Positions 8,878 to 17,205 of a stretch of 64,000 bases of DNA are shown here, piece after piece. This DNA comes from Serinicoccus hydrothermalis (GTDB lineage: Bacteria > Actinomycetota > Actinomycetes > Actinomycetales > Dermatophilaceae). The number at the start of each line of letters is the position of its first letter. The first letter of the stretch is position 1. Location of the stretch: contig NZ_CP014989.1 of NCBI RefSeq assembly GCF_001685415.1, positions 2,170,001-2,234,000 on the forward strand. Direction: 5' to 3'. The notes beneath the pieces are model-generated. The model was given only the letters and a program-made list of their open reading frames with translations, made no database searches and had not been told where the DNA came from. The position numbers and the translations under genes were made by a program.

Positions 8878-10543
8878 TCCTTGTCCTCGTCTCGCTCCAG
8901 GGCTGCCGGGTGGTCGTCGGGGTGCTGACGATCCGCGAGAGGACGTCGTCGACGACGGTCTGCAGCCCGGGGTCGCTGCCCTTGGGCAGTCCCGCGACCC
9001 TGACGTCAGTATGCCGTGCAGCACCCGTTTCGTCGAAGCCCGGGGCGACCCGGACGTAGATCCTGCGTCGTTTGACACCCAGCATGAGCCCGAGCCCGAG
9101 CACGGCGACGCCGGCGAGGGCTAGCGCGGGCATCCGGCCCGGGTCATGACGCACCAGCAGACCGGCCCACCGGATCACGTTCTCGAACTCCACCCGGGTG
9201 CCGTCGGGCAGCTCGTAGTACTCACCCGGACGCAGCAACATCGCGACCGGGTCGCCGTCCGCGTCTGTCACCTGGGTCATCTGGTCGGTGTCGAGGGCGA
9301 AGACGGACTGCGGGCGGCCGTCGGGGAACATCTCACCCTCGAAGGGGGTCAGCGCCAGGGTCGGGTCGACCAGGCCGGGGAAGGAGGAGAGCATCCCCAG
9401 CTCGGGGTCGATCTGCAGGGTCGGCAGGAAACCACCGACGAGGCCGAGCCCAGGATCCTGGCCGGTGACCTTGATCACGCCCTCGCTGGCGTAGTTGTTG
9501 TCCTGCGGCAGGAAGGTGACCGCGTCGGAGAACAGCAGCTTCCCGTCGGGGGACCGCACGGTCACGACCGGGGCGTAACCGTTGCCGAGCAGGAAGATCG
9601 AGTCGCCCCCGACCGACACGGGGTAGTTGACCGCGAGCTGCTGCTGCTCGGCCTCCCGGCCCGGGATCTCGACGGTGGCCAGCCCCTCGAAGCGGCGGGG
9701 CTGCCCGAACTGCGCACCCTCTGCCTGGGTCTCGAAGTCGACCTCGAGTTGGTTCAGCTCGACGGTGAAGGTCGGGATGGCGCTGGCGTCGGTGAGCGGA
9801 CCGAAATTCAGGGTGTCGAAGGTCCCCGGGCCGGCGGTCCAGGACTCGCCCTCCTTGATAATGATCTCGCCGCGCCAGCCGAAGAGGTTGCCGGCGGCGA
9901 AGGCGACGATCACGCCGAGGAGGGCGGTGTGGAAGAGGAGGTTGCCGGTCTCCTTCAGGTAGCCCTTCTCCCCGCTCACCGCGAGCTCGCCCTCCTCGGC
10001 GGTCCGGAGCCGGTAGCCCTTGGCTTTGAGCGCCTGCCGGGCCGCGGCCAGCACCACGCCAGGTTCGGCGTCGACCTCGCCGTGCGCCGTGGCCGGAAAA
10101 CGGGTCAGACGCCGCGGGGTCCGTGGCGGCTGGGCGCGGAGGCTGGTCAGGTGCTGTCTCGTCCGGGGCGCGATGCACCCGATGAGGCTGATCATCAGGA
10201 GCAGATAGATCGAGGCGAACCATGGGGAGGAGAAGACGTCGAAGAGGAAGAACCGGTCCAGCCACGGCGCGATCCCCGGGTTCTCCTCGAAGAAACCGCG
10301 GACCTGGACCGGATCGACCGAGCGTTGCGGGAAGATCGAGCCGGGAATGGATGCGGCGGCCAGCAGCAGCAGCAGGTAGATCGCGGTGCGCATGCTGGTC
10401 AGCTGTCGCCACGCCCACCTGGCCCACCCTCCCAGGCCCAGGCGGGGGCCGCCGAGCTCGGTGCGGTTCTTGGGGTAGTCCGGCGCGATCCGCTCTGGCG
10501 AAGGACCGCCCGCGGCAACCTCGTGGTGCTGGTCGGTGCTCAT
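8870..10543 (-). CDS. resB: Cytochrome c biogenesis protein ResB
   Basis: A 557-residue membrane protein that begins MSTDQHHEVAAGG and has ResB features: paired N-terminal helices around SMRTAIYLLLLLAAASIPGS and SPWFASIYLLLMISLIGC, a third helix (FHTALLGVIVAFAAGN), a large extracytoplasmic beta-rich region and a last helix near residue 520 (ALALAGVAVLGLGLMLGV). It works with CcsB to deliver and ligate heme to c-type cytochromes. The ATG overlaps the CcdA stop (TGATG), and the end overlaps the CcsB start, so translation is coupled along the operon. Confidence 0.92.
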   Translation of the reverse strand: MSTDQHHEVAAGGPSPERIAPDYPKNRTELGGPRLGLGGWARWAWRQLTSMRTAIYLLLLLAAASIPGSIFPQRSVDPVQVRGFFEENPGIAPWLDRFFLFDVFSSPWFASIYLLLMISLIGCIAPRTRQHLTSLRAQPPRTPRRLTRFPATAHGEVDAEPGVVLAAARQALKAKGYRLRTAEEGELAVSGEKGYLKETGNLLFHTALLGVIVAFAAGNLFGWRGEIIIKEGESWTAGPGTFDTLNFGPLTDASAIPTFTVELNQLEVDFETQAEGAQFGQPRRFEGLATVEIPGREAEQQQLAVNYPVSVGGDSIFLLGNGYAPVVTVRSPDGKLLFSDAVTFLPQDNNYASEGVIKVTGQDPGLGLVGGFLPTLQIDPELGMLSSFPGLVDPTLALTPFEGEMFPDGRPQSVFALDTDQMTQVTDADGDPVAMLLRPGEYYELPDGTRVEFENVIRWAGLLVRHDPGRMPALALAGVAVLGLGLMLGVKRRRIYVRVAPGFDETGAARHTDVRVAGLPKGSDPGLQTVVDDVLSRIVSTPTTTRQPWSETRTRND

Positions 10544-11292
10544 CAGATCGCCGTCGTGAAGTTGCTGGTGAGGCGTGTCTGAACCCAGGCCATCGCCTCG
10601 GCCCACACCCCGAGCAGCATCAGCAGTCCGAGGAGGACGAGCAGTCCGCCACCGGCGCGCTGCACGAGCAGGTAGTGGTCGCGCAACCAGCGGGAGGCGC
10701 GGCTGACCGAGCCGAGGCCGGCGGCGATGAGCGTGAAGGGCACGCCCAGACCCAGGCTGTATGCGGTGCCGAGCACCAGGGCACGGCCCACCTGGTCGTC
10801 GCCGGGCAGGATCGAGGTGCCGAGGGTCTGGATCGCGGCCAGGGCCGGGCCGGTGCACGCGCTGAAGCCCAGGCCAAAGGCGATCCCCAGCAGCGGTGCC
10901 CCGGCGACCCCGGCGGCCGGACGCCACGTCACCCGCACTGCGGCCGTCGGCTGCAGTACCATCACCAGCCCGAGGACGAGGACGACGACACCGCCGATGC
11001 GCAGCAGCAGCCCCTGATGTTGCGCCAGGGCCAGCCCGAGGGAGGAGATGACCACACTCATCGCCAGGAACACCACGGTGAAGCCCGCCACGAACAGCAG
11101 GGACCCCACGAGCACGCGCCACCGCTCCGAACGTGACCGGGCATCGGCTGGCTGGGCCGTCATACCCCCGACGTAGCCCAGGAAGCCGGGCACGAGCGGC
11201 AGCACGCAGGGGCTTGCGAAGGACACCAGACCGGCCAGCGCCGCGATCGCGGCAGCCAGCAGCAACGGCCCGGACAGGACGACCTCGCTCAC
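10543..11292 (-). CDS. ccdA: CcdA-family thiol-disulfide transporter
   Basis: A 249-residue, six-helix protein with the two signature Cys motifs SFASPCVLPLVPGFLGY (near 25-41) and GFSACTGPALAAI (near 140). CcdA moves electrons from cytoplasmic thioredoxin across the membrane to keep apocytochrome Cys reduced through the TlpA/ResA-type partner encoded just upstream. The start is GTG (MSEVV), overlapping the TlpA stop by four bases. Confidence 0.93.
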   Translation of the reverse strand: MSEVVLSGPLLLAAAIAALAGLVSFASPCVLPLVPGFLGYVGGMTAQPADARSRSERWRVLVGSLLFVAGFTVVFLAMSVVISSLGLALAQHQGLLLRIGGVVVLVLGLVMVLQPTAAVRVTWRPAAGVAGAPLLGIAFGLGFSACTGPALAAIQTLGTSILPGDDQVGRALVLGTAYSLGLGVPFTLIAAGLGSVSRASRWLRDHYLLVQRAGGGLLVLLGLLMLLGVWAEAMAWVQTRLTSNFTTAI

Positions 11293-11912
11293 CGGGCCTC
11301 CTCGTCGGCAGCGGGCTCGGCCAGAACGTCCTCGACGAGCCCGCGCAGCGTCGAGGCGTCGACCTGGCCGCTGACCCGGGCAGCCAGGCGTCCCTGGCCG
11401 TCCAGGACCATCGTCGTCGGGGTCGCGACGGCCAGCCCCTGCAGCTGCGCGCGGGTGCGGCCGCCGTCGTCCTGCAGGGAGGGGTAGGAGACGTCGTACT
11501 TCTCCTGGAACGCCAGGGCGTTGGGCACCGAGTCACGGCTGTTGACCCCGATGAACTGCACCGGCTCACCGGCGTCACGAAAACCGGTGGCGACCTCCTC
11601 CAGGTCTGGCGCCTCGGCGATGCACGGTCCGCACCACGAACCCCAGACGTTGACGACGACGACCTCCCCGAGGTGGTCCTGGGAGGACCATGCCTTCTCC
11701 TCCAGGGTGGTGCCCTCGAGGGTGATGACCGTCTCGCGCTCCTCGGCGGTGAGCACCTGGATGGTGCCGTCGCCGGCGACGTAACCCTTCTGGTCCCCCT
11801 GTCGCATCTGATCATTGATCGACGAGCGGTCGCCACCGCAGCCGGCGAGAGCCAAGGAGACCGCCGCGAGCAGGGCGACCGCACCGGCGCAGCGCTTCGA
11901 GGACAGCTTCAC
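11289..11912 (-). CDS. TlpA/ResA-like thioredoxin lipoprotein
   Basis: The protein has an N-terminal lipoprotein signal with lipobox LALAGC, then a TlpA-type thioredoxin fold with WGSWCGPCIAEAP and cis-Pro region ATPTTMVLD. It would reduce apocytochrome disulfides on the outer face of the membrane with electrons from CcdA. I prefer the GTG at 11912 (MKLSSKRC) because it gives a normal signal peptide; an ATG at 11951 adds 13 Arg/Trp-rich residues. It is the first gene of the four-gene system II operon. Confidence 0.88.
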   Translation of the reverse strand: MKLSSKRCAGAVALLAAVSLALAGCGGDRSSINDQMRQGDQKGYVAGDGTIQVLTAEERETVITLEGTTLEEKAWSSQDHLGEVVVVNVWGSWCGPCIAEAPDLEEVATGFRDAGEPVQFIGVNSRDSVPNALAFQEKYDVSYPSLQDDGGRTRAQLQGLAVATPTTMVLDGQGRLAARVSGQVDASTLRGLVEDVLAEPAADEEAR

Positions 11913-11951
11913 GGGCCCACCACGCACTCGCCACCATCGGTCGGCGCGCAC

Positions 11952-12278
11952 AGGATCGTGCCAGGGCAGGCGGAGAACATACCGACAGGCTAGCCAGGGC
12001 TCCCGCGACCCCCCGGTGCGGGCCCGATCACCGCCAGGTCCACATCGAACAGGCCGGTCGTCTGCGGCCTCCGGGAACGCCTCGCTCGGACAGGTGAGGT
12101 CCCCGGTGACTGCGATCAGCGGATGGTGCCCGACCTGCCCTGTCCCCTTCGGGCACTTCGGTCGGTGTGGAGCGCGATGTCCCGTCCACCCGCGAAGAAC
12201 GGCACTACCGTCCGGTGCCCGGGCCGAGAGGCGATGCTGAGACGCTCACCCGTCAGATGCCCCACGCTTCAGGCGGGG
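11952..12278. other. Intergenic region between the ccs operon and lnt
   Basis: About 330 bases upstream of the TlpA-first operon and downstream of the lnt stop (same strand). The operon promoter must lie here, but no clear -35/-10 pair stands out. No convincing gene is present. Confidence 0.35.
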
Positions 12279-13904
12279 TCATGGTCTGGAGCTGGGCATG
12301 CGGCGGGCCACCGAGCGTGCGGTCCGCAGCGCACCGACGAGCACGATAAGTGCTGCGGCAGGGACGAGCCAGGGGCCGGTGCGGAGGGCGAGCGTCTGGT
12401 CGGTGCGCAGGGGGAGCACTCCTTCCAGGGTCGCCTCGGTGTAGAGTCGGGTGCGGTCGTGGACGGTGCCGTCCGGGGTGATCAGGCCGGAGACGCCGAC
12501 GTTGCTGATGTGCACCACTGAGCGGCCGTACTCGAGGGCGCGTACGCGAGAGACGGCGATGTGCTGGGCCGCCTGGTCGCCCTCGCCGAACCAGGCGTTG
12601 CTGGTCGGCACGACGAGCAGCTCGGCACCGCCGGAGACCAGGTCGCGCATGGCGGGGTCGAAGAGTACCTCGAAGCAGATCGCCAGCCCGAGCACCACGT
12701 CTCCGCTTTCGGGCAGGGGCAGGCTCATGACGCCTGGTTCCCGGCCTGGGGCGAGGTCGGTGATCCGGTCCACCCAGGGGCTGAGGTGGCGCATCAGCGG
12801 CCGCATCGGCATGACCTCGCCGAACGGTGCCAGGTAGATCTTGGCGTAGACATCCGCCAGGCCCTGCCCGGGCAGGTAGCCGAAGACCATGTTGGAGGGC
12901 GCCGGTTCGCCGCCCTTCCGGGAGATGCCGCCGAGCACGACCGGTGCCCCGATCGCGTCGACGGCCTGCATGATCCGGGCCGTGGTGTCCTGCCCGCTCC
13001 GTGGGTCGAGCGGGTCGAGGTCCGTGGCGCCCTCGGGCCACAGCACCAGCTCCGGGGCCGTGGCCTGTCCGCGGGTGACGCGCTCGGCCAGGTCCTGGGT
13101 GCGGTCGGTGTAGCGCGCCAGGATCGTGCCGGGTTCGGCGCTGAGGGTGCGGCTGAAGCCCTCGGGCAGGTCAGCCTGGACCGCGGCCACGGAGATGGGC
13201 TCACCTTGCGTCGGACGGGGCACCAGCGTCGGAGCGAGCACCAGCACGGCAGCCACGAGGAGAACGCCGCAGGCTCGGCGGCGGTCCGTGCGGCCCGGCT
13301 GCAGCAGCCGTTGCGCGGTCACGGCGAGCAGTCCGCCGCACAGGGCGACGAGGAAACCCAGCCCGGCGACGGCGACGATGCTGACCGCCCCGAGCAGGGG
13401 TGAGTCGGCCTGGCTGAACCCCAGCCGGGCCCACGGGAACCCGCCGAAGGGCGTGACCGAGCGGGCCCATTCCACCAGCACCCAGGCCGCGGCGCCTGTG
13501 ACCGGGCGGACGGCACCGTGCCGTTGCAGCAGGGCGAGCACGCTCCCCAGGGCGGCCGGGTAGCAGGCGGAGGCGATGCTCATCGCCAGCCATGGCGCGG
13601 TCCCGGCGTAGGTCCCGGCCCAGGTGAACATGGGAGTGAACCATGCGAGCCCGAGCAGCAGCCCGGCAAGTCCGCCGGCCCACCACCGGGCGCCCGCGGT
13701 GGCCAGGGCCAGGGCGGCGCAGCCGACGATCGCCAGCCACCACACGTCGTACCCCGGAAAGGCCAACCACAGCGCCAGCCCGCCCAGAAGGCTGAGGAGC
13801 AGACGGCTGGCCAGTACCGGGACAGGCCTGGCCGCGTGGCAGGTCACCGGCCGGGTTGGGCGACGGGCACCGTGACGGCGCACCCGGTGAGCCACGCGAT
13901 TCAT
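12279..13904 (-). CDS. lnt: Apolipoprotein N-acyltransferase Lnt
   Basis: A 541-residue protein with about six membrane helices at the N-terminus and a nitrilase-fold domain from about 225 to 500. The catalytic triad is visible as Glu in WPEGATD (near 291), Lys in YAKIYLAPFGE (near 358) and Cys in AICFEVLFD (near 409). Lnt adds the third acyl chain to the N-terminal Cys of lipoproteins. The ATG at 13904 overlaps the stop of the preceding membrane gene (ATGA), which fixes the start. It is the last gene of a DsbA-VKOR-membrane protein-Lnt operon, an unusual location for a housekeeping lipoprotein enzyme; a second copy elsewhere in the genome is likely (inference). Confidence 0.92.
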   Translation of the reverse strand: MNRVAHRVRRHGARRPTRPVTCHAARPVPVLASRLLLSLLGGLALWLAFPGYDVWWLAIVGCAALALATAGARWWAGGLAGLLLGLAWFTPMFTWAGTYAGTAPWLAMSIASACYPAALGSVLALLQRHGAVRPVTGAAAWVLVEWARSVTPFGGFPWARLGFSQADSPLLGAVSIVAVAGLGFLVALCGGLLAVTAQRLLQPGRTDRRRACGVLLVAAVLVLAPTLVPRPTQGEPISVAAVQADLPEGFSRTLSAEPGTILARYTDRTQDLAERVTRGQATAPELVLWPEGATDLDPLDPRSGQDTTARIMQAVDAIGAPVVLGGISRKGGEPAPSNMVFGYLPGQGLADVYAKIYLAPFGEVMPMRPLMRHLSPWVDRITDLAPGREPGVMSLPLPESGDVVLGLAICFEVLFDPAMRDLVSGGAELLVVPTSNAWFGEGDQAAQHIAVSRVRALEYGRSVVHISNVGVSGLITPDGTVHDRTRLYTEATLEGVLPLRTDQTLALRTGPWLVPAAALIVLVGALRTARSVARRMPSSRP

Positions 13905-14461
13905 TGGTGGCGCGTGAGCGACAGGAACAGACCTACCGGGACGCTGGCGGCGAGCAGTGCAGCCAGGATCCGGTAGGCCGCGAGCCACCCAACTCGTGCT
14001 GTAGCCGTCTGTCTGACTGCGGACAGGAACATCACCAACGCGAGGAACAGCCCAAGGCCGCCAACAACGACGAGCGCCGGGGTACCGCTAAGGGTCCCGG
14101 TGATCACGGCGACATTGCCCGCGTTCCACGTCAGGAGCTCCCAGGTCGTCGTCGGCTGCGTCGGTGGCCGTCTGGGCAACAACGCCTGCCCTGCGCCGAG
14201 GCCGACCTGGGACACGCCCGCGACAAGAACGAGGTAGGCGGCCATCCACGAGCCGTGCTCGAAGCCGGTCGGACCGGTGATGGCGGCGACGAGCCCACCG
14301 GTGACGATGCAGGCGAGGCCGATCAGCACGAACGGGCGCATCGCGCTCCACCCACTCACGATCGCGTCGTCATCGACACCGGGGCTCGCCCGCATGCCTT
14401 GGTCTGATCCGCCCGTGCTTGGCAGTCCGTTGCGGTGCTGGCTCTCGCCAGGGTTCTCCAT
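13901..14461 (-). CDS. Unrecognised four- to five-helix membrane protein
   Basis: A 186-residue protein with a polar N-terminus (about 35 residues) and four or five hydrophobic helices (FVLIGLACIVTGGLVAAI, WMAAYLVLVAGVSQVGLG, WNAGNVAVITGTL, LVVVGGLGLFLALVMF, ILAALLAASVPVGLFL). The start is fixed by a perfect AGGAGG six bases before ATG 14461. It sits between VKOR and Lnt with four-base overlap into lnt. I do not recognise the family; its constant-looking place in this operon suggests a helper role in lipoprotein or disulfide metabolism (inference). Confidence 0.7.
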   Translation of the reverse strand: MENPGESQHRNGLPSTGGSDQGMRASPGVDDDAIVSGWSAMRPFVLIGLACIVTGGLVAAITGPTGFEHGSWMAAYLVLVAGVSQVGLGAGQALLPRRPPTQPTTTWELLTWNAGNVAVITGTLSGTPALVVVGGLGLFLALVMFLSAVRQTATARVGWLAAYRILAALLAASVPVGLFLSLTRHQ

Positions 14462-14493
14462 GTTCTTCCTCCTTGCACGGGTGCACGGCGGGC

Positions 14494-15081
14494 TCACCCG
14501 GTGAGGAGGCTGGCCCAGTAGTCGGCGAAGCGGATGGCGATGAGGACGGCGATGGCCAGGAGCCATGCCAGGTTGAGGGTGGGTGCGTACCGGGTCAGGG
14601 TCCGTGCCCGCGGGTCACGCCGGACCAGGTGGGTCGTGGTCGTGACGAAGGCGGTGATGGTGACGATCCAGACGACCATGCAGTAGGGGCACAGGGCGCC
14701 GATGACGTACAGGGACTGGTAGATGAGCCAGTGGACGAACAGCACACCGGCCGTGGTCCCGCCCTGGACCCCGACCCAGAACCAGGCACGTAGCCGGGCC
14801 CCGGCCAGGAGGGCAGCGCCGACGGTGGCCAGGGCGGCGAAACCGGCGACGCCCAGGACCGGGTTGGGAAAGCCCAGAACCTCTGCCTGCGGGGTGGCCA
14901 TGACCGAGCCGCAGCTCAGGACGGGGTTGATGCTGCAGGACGGGACGTAGGAAGGGTCCTGCAGGAGCAGGATTTTCTCGATCAGCAGCACGAACGCCGC
15001 GGCCAGACCGACCAGCCCGGTGACCAGCAGCACCCACCCCGTCACCCTCCCGGTGCGGGCGGCGCGGGTATCAGTCGGCAA
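14494..15081 (-). CDS. Vitamin K epoxide reductase (VKOR) family protein
   Basis: A four-to-five-helix protein of about 195 residues with the active-site pair in ALCPYCMVVW and the loop Cys pair in VPSCSINPVLSCGS. VKOR re-oxidises a DsbA-like partner with quinone and so replaces DsbB in actinomycetes. The DsbA-like partner gene is immediately upstream. The start is uncertain: TTG 15081 overlaps the partner's stop, and GTG 15045 gives a shorter N-terminus. Confidence 0.88.
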   Translation of the reverse strand: MPTDTRAARTGRVTGWVLLVTGLVGLAAAFVLLIEKILLLQDPSYVPSCSINPVLSCGSVMATPQAEVLGFPNPVLGVAGFAALATVGAALLAGARLRAWFWVGVQGGTTAGVLFVHWLIYQSLYVIGALCPYCMVVWIVTITAFVTTTTHLVRRDPRARTLTRYAPTLNLAWLLAIAVLIAIRFADYWASLLTG

Positions 15082-15733
15082 TGGCGGCCTCGATCGCGTC
15101 GCGGAAGTCAGCCTCGCTCTGCGGCTGCAGCAGCTGGCCATCCAGGAAGAAGGTGGGGGTGCCCTGCACGCCCAGGTCGATACCGTCCTGGTAGTCCCGC
15201 GCGATCCGCTCGGCGGTGGCCTCGTCGGCGACCGCGGCGTCGTAGGCGTCCATGTCCAGGCCCAACTCCTCGGCGAAGCCGCGGAACACGTCCGCCTTGG
15301 ACTCCTGCTGCTCGCCCCACTCGGCCTGGGTGGCGTACATGCGCTTGTACATCGCCTCGAACTGCCCCTGCTGCGCCGCGGCCTCGACCGCCACGGCCGC
15401 ATTGACCGCGTTGGCGTGACTGGGGATCGGGAAGTAGCGCGCGACCACCGTGAGCTGCCCGTCGTAGTCCTGACGCAGCTGCTCGACCAGCGGGTACGCC
15501 GCACGGCAGGCCTCGCACTCGAAGTCCAGGAACTCCACCAGGACCGGCGCGTCCGGGCCCTCCGCCTGGGACAGCACGTGGCTGTCCGGGCGCACCAGCT
15601 GGGCCGTGGACGTCCCGGCCGCAGCGTCCGAACTCGCCTGCGGGGAGTCGCCCCGGGCGAGCCAGAGGATGAACGCGACTCCCACGACGAACACGCCCAG
15701 CATGATGATCGAGATGGACAGCTGACGGTTCAC
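15071..15733 (-). CDS. DsbA-like thiol oxidase, membrane-anchored thioredoxin fold
   Basis: A 220-residue protein with one N-terminal membrane helix (IIMLGVFVVGVAFILWLA), then a DsbA/Thioredoxin_4 fold with active site FECEACRAAYP (CEAC) and cis-Pro loop GTPTFFLDG. It introduces disulfides into exported proteins and is re-oxidised by the VKOR encoded next in the operon. It starts the four-gene operon and is divergent from the ArsR-CDF operon across about 80 bp. Confidence 0.9.
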   Translation of the reverse strand: MNRQLSISIIMLGVFVVGVAFILWLARGDSPQASSDAAAGTSTAQLVRPDSHVLSQAEGPDAPVLVEFLDFECEACRAAYPLVEQLRQDYDGQLTVVARYFPIPSHANAVNAAVAVEAAAQQGQFEAMYKRMYATQAEWGEQQESKADVFRGFAEELGLDMDAYDAAVADEATAERIARDYQDGIDLGVQGTPTFFLDGQLLQPQSEADFRDAIEAAIAD

Positions 15734-15753
15734 ATGGCCTCCACGGGCTGGGT

Positions 15754-15792
15754 TTGACAGGACGACGTGCTCTGCGATGATACTTGATCATC
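15754..15792 (+). promoter_or_regulatory. Promoter and ArsR-type operator between dsbA-like and arsR
   Basis: A TTGACA at 15754-15759 is followed by a perfect dyad, GATGAT-N5-ATCATC (15776-15792), just before the arsR start. A -10-like GATACT lies inside the dyad at 15779-15784. The spacing is long (19). The dyad in the promoter core is where ArsR/SmtB repressors normally sit, and it may also affect the divergent dsbA-like operon. Confidence 0.6.
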
Positions 15793-15802
15793 TGCTCAGA
15801 GA

Positions 15803-16228
15803 TTGGGGATGTTCGTGACCGAGGTTGTCGGGCTGGACGGTTGCACCGTGGCCTGTGTCCACCCTGAGAAGGTGGCGATGGTCTGGGCCAACTCTCCCGA
15901 CCCGGAGCAGCTGGGCCAGGTGGCGGCGATGTTCAAGCTGCTCGGGGACCCGACCAGGGCCCGGCTGCTGTACGCGGTGCTGGAGGCGGGTGAACTGTGC
16001 GTGTGCGACCTGTCCGCGGCCACCGGCATCGCCGAGGCCACGGTCTCCCAGGCGCTGCGGCTGCTGCGCGCCTCCGGCGTGGTGACCGGGCGCCGGCAGG
16101 GGCGCAATGTGTTCTACCGGCTCTCCGACGCCCACGTCCGGATGCTGCTGGACCTGTCCCGTGAGCACGTCGACCACGACCCTCCCGCCGTCACCTCGGC
16201 GGCGCAGCACGGGAAGGTGCTGTCGTGA
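15803..16228 (+). CDS. ArsR/SmtB-family metal-sensing repressor (CadC/CzrA-like)
   Basis: About 141 residues with a winged helix and the metal motif GELCVCDLSAATG in the recognition-helix region. Additional Cys lie at the N-terminus (DGCTVACVH), as in CadC-type sensors where N-terminal and ELCVCDL Cys bind Cd/Pb/Zn. The C-terminus is His-rich (SREHVDHDPP). Possible starts are TTG 15803, ATG 15809 and GTG 15815; none has a strong ribosome site. Its stop overlaps the CDF transporter GTG by four bases, so it controls and is co-translated with that exporter. Confidence 0.9.
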   Translation: MGMFVTEVVGLDGCTVACVHPEKVAMVWANSPDPEQLGQVAAMFKLLGDPTRARLLYAVLEAGELCVCDLSAATGIAEATVSQALRLLRASGVVTGRRQGRNVFYRLSDAHVRMLLDLSREHVDHDPPAVTSAAQHGKVLS

Positions 16229-17121
16229 GTGCCGGGCACGGGCACGGCTCGGCCGGCACCCGGCACCGGTGGCGCCTGGTCGTCGCGTTCGCACTGACCG
16301 CCGGGTTCTTCAGCGTCGAGCTCGTCGCCGGGCTGCTGTCACAGTCGCTGGCGCTGCTCGCAGACGCGGGCCACATGGCCGCCGACGTGGTCACCCTGGG
16401 CATGGCCCTGCTGGCCACCTCGATCGCCACCCGACCGGACCGCACCGGTAGGCGCACGTTCGGCTCCTACCGGGCTGAGATCTTCGCCTCCGGCTTCGCC
16501 GTGCTGATGATGGCCGGGGTGTCGGTCTACATCGCCATCGAGGCCTTCGGGCGGCTGGGCCAGCCGGCCGAGCCGGCCTCCGGGGTGATGCTCGTCGTCG
16601 GTGTCGTCGGCCTGGCCGTCAACATCGTCGCCCTGCTGCTGCTGCGCGGCGGGGCGGGGGAGAGCCTGAACGTCAAGGGTGCCTACCTGGAGGTGATGGC
16701 GGATGCGCTCGGCTCGGTCGGTGTCATCGCCGCCGGACTGCTCATCACCTTCACCGGCGCGGCGGTGTGGGACACCGTGATCGCCCTGGCCATCGCCGTC
16801 TTCGTGCTCGTCCGTGCCGTCATGCTCGGCCGCGAGGTGCTGGCGGTGCTCGGCCAGCACGCACCCAAGGACGTCGAGCCCGCCGACATCGTCCGTGCCC
16901 TGGAAGAGCTGCCCGGGGTGGACGACGTGCACGACCTGCACGTGTGGACCCTCACCTCCGGGATGGACGTCGCCACCGCCCACCTGACCACCGCCGAGCA
17001 GGCCGACAGCCAGGTGGTCCTGGACGCCGCCACCGAGGTCCTGCGCACCCGCTTCGGCATCGCCCACGCCACCCTGCAGGTCGAGTCCGCCGACCACACC
17101 TGCGAAGGGGCCACCTGGTAG
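16225..17121 (+). CDS. Cation diffusion facilitator (CzcD/ZitB-like Zn/Cd exporter)
   Basis: A 298-residue, six-helix CDF protein with a His-rich N-terminus (SAGHGHGSAGTRHRW), the helix 2 site HMAAD (HxxxD) in LLADAGHMAAD, and helix 5 site EVMAD in YLEVMADALGS. The cytosolic C-terminal domain includes VHDLHVWTL. In E. coli ZitB-type proteins the helix 5 site is HxxxD; here the first position is Glu. It exports Zn or Cd in exchange for protons and is coupled to the upstream sensor gene (GTGA overlap). Confidence 0.9.
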   Translation: MSAGHGHGSAGTRHRWRLVVAFALTAGFFSVELVAGLLSQSLALLADAGHMAADVVTLGMALLATSIATRPDRTGRRTFGSYRAEIFASGFAVLMMAGVSVYIAIEAFGRLGQPAEPASGVMLVVGVVGLAVNIVALLLLRGGAGESLNVKGAYLEVMADALGSVGVIAAGLLITFTGAAVWDTVIALAIAVFVLVRAVMLGREVLAVLGQHAPKDVEPADIVRALEELPGVDDVHDLHVWTLTSGMDVATAHLTTAEQADSQVVLDAATEVLRTRFGIAHATLQVESADHTCEGATW

Positions 17122-17173
17122 CTGGTCAGGGGACGGCAGCGGCCGGGCTGGCGAGAGCAGGCATGGGCACGTC

Positions 17174-17203
17174 TATAGTTCAGCGTCCCATGTATAGTTC
17201 AGC
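17174..17203 (+). promoter_or_regulatory. cmtR promoter with repeated TATAGTTCAGC box
   Basis: The box TATAGTTCAGC occurs twice (17174-17184 and 17193-17203) just before the cmtR GTG at 17206. The second copy includes a good -10 (TATAGT) placed so that transcription would begin at or next to the GTG, giving a leaderless mRNA. Together with TGCTGACTA just inside the gene it forms an imperfect dyad. The same box precedes the second cmtR copy near 23840, which supports a CmtR operator role. Confidence 0.55.
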
Positions 17204-17205
17204 AA

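Noticed and set aside
8878-9078. N-terminal extension of ccsB
   Set aside because: It lies entirely within the end of resB in another frame. The ATG with an eight-base overlap is the better start.
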